DNA from: Pseudomonadota bacterium
GTDB taxonomy: Bacteria > Pseudomonadota > Alphaproteobacteria > Acetobacterales > Acetobacteraceae
Direction: 5' to 3'
Length of the DNA: 6,340 nucleotides
NCBI GenBank assembly: GCA_021808985.1
Contig: JAKBAQ010000166.1
Coordinates: 1 to 6,340 of the forward strand
This document shows positions 6,011 through 6,340 of the stretch, piece by piece. A program made the translations under genes and the position numbers. The notes below the pieces were generated by a model. It did no database searches. It was not told the DNA's origin and worked only from the letters and a program-made list of their open reading frames with translations. Numbering within the stretch: the stretch's first letter is position 1; every line of letters starts with the position of its first letter.

Positions 6011-6340
6011 GTGTCAAATGACCTTTTGTTATCCGCCACATCAAAGGCGCAAAAGCGCATACTGCCTTTGCTGACTGGCCTGTATTTTTTCGCGATCCTG
6101 GATCGTGTCAATGTTGGCGTGGCGGGCCTTACCATGAGCCGCGACCTGCATTTAACCGCCCAGGCATTCGGCCTCGGCGCCGGCATTTTCTTCATCGGCT
6201 ATGTGTTGAATGAAATTCCCTCGAATATCATGATGCACCGCCTGGGCGGACGGGTCTGGCTGGCGCGCATCGCCATCACCTGGGGCATATTGGCCGCCGC
6301 CGTCGCGCTGGCCACGGGCACCAAGAGTTTCGTGGCATTG
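6011..6340 (+). CDS. MFS permease of the anion:cation symporter type, 3'-truncated by window edge
   Basis: The first 110 residues of an inner-membrane transporter; full-length relatives have about 430 residues and 12 helices. The pattern is distinctive for the anion:cation symporter (ACS) family: RILPLLTGLYFFAILDRVNVG (first helix, with D31-R32 and N34), GIFFIGYVLNEIPSN (second helix, 58-72), then the MFS loop signature HRLGGRVWLAR and a third helix, TWGILAAAVALA. ACS members carry organic anions such as tartrate, hexuronates, phthalate or 4-hydroxyphenylacetate; the substrate cannot be read from this part. GTG 6011 is preferred from the ribosome binding site and the usual short N-terminus. 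The frame is also open upstream, with ATG 5963 and ATG 5912 adding 16 or 33 charged residues. Many relatives have Phe where N67 stands in YVLNEIPSN, a small oddity. It lies just downstream of the SphA-like gene on the same strand, suggesting a joint uptake system. Confidence 0.88.
   Translation, partial: MSNDLLLSATSKAQKRILPLLTGLYFFAILDRVNVGVAGLTMSRDLHLTAQAFGLGAGIFFIGYVLNEIPSNIMMHRLGGRVWLARIAITWGILAAAVALATGTKSFVAL

Overview
The window comes from a GC-rich bacterial chromosome, most likely an alphaproteobacterium. The gene families and protein style would fit Rhodospirillales/Acetobacteraceae, but that placement is an impression from sequence style, not a computed result. There are five large genes, plus the start of a sixth at the right edge. 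No tRNA, rRNA, insertion sequence, phage gene or CRISPR array was seen.

Left part (1-2718, + strand): a tight three-gene run. It holds the 3' part of a UbiH/COQ6-type FAD hydroxylase (ubiquinone pathway, cut by the window edge), a multi-pass membrane protein of the GT87/DUF2029 glycosyltransferase type, and an OsmC/Ohr-like thiol peroxidase. The gaps are 4 nt and then a 4-nt ATGA overlap, so the run is probably one operon with coupled translation. The three functions (quinone synthesis, lipid-linked sugar transfer, peroxide defence) do not form an obvious pathway.

Middle (2729-4561, - strand): a bifunctional class A penicillin-binding protein of the PBP1A type, with glycosyltransferase and transpeptidase motifs intact. 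It converges on the OsmC gene with only 10 bp between the stop codons. A short perfect hairpin sits there, with the PBP stop codon in its loop.

Right part (4562-6340): a gene-poor spacer of about 390 bp separates the PBP from divergently transcribed transport genes. Its PBP-proximal half is very GC-rich and hairpin-prone. Its sphA-proximal half is AT-rich, with an A8/T7 inverted repeat and small palindromes that could be operators. Next come an outer-membrane channel of the SphA/Phenol_MetA_deg family, with a clear signal peptide and ribosome binding site, and after 122 bp the N-terminal third or so of an MFS permease of the anion:cation symporter type. Together they look like an uptake module for an organic or aromatic acid, with one protein for each membrane.

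I did not find convincing evidence for an undescribed system. The most unusual items are the operon composition on the left, the structured divergent spacer, and the outer/inner membrane transporter pairing.
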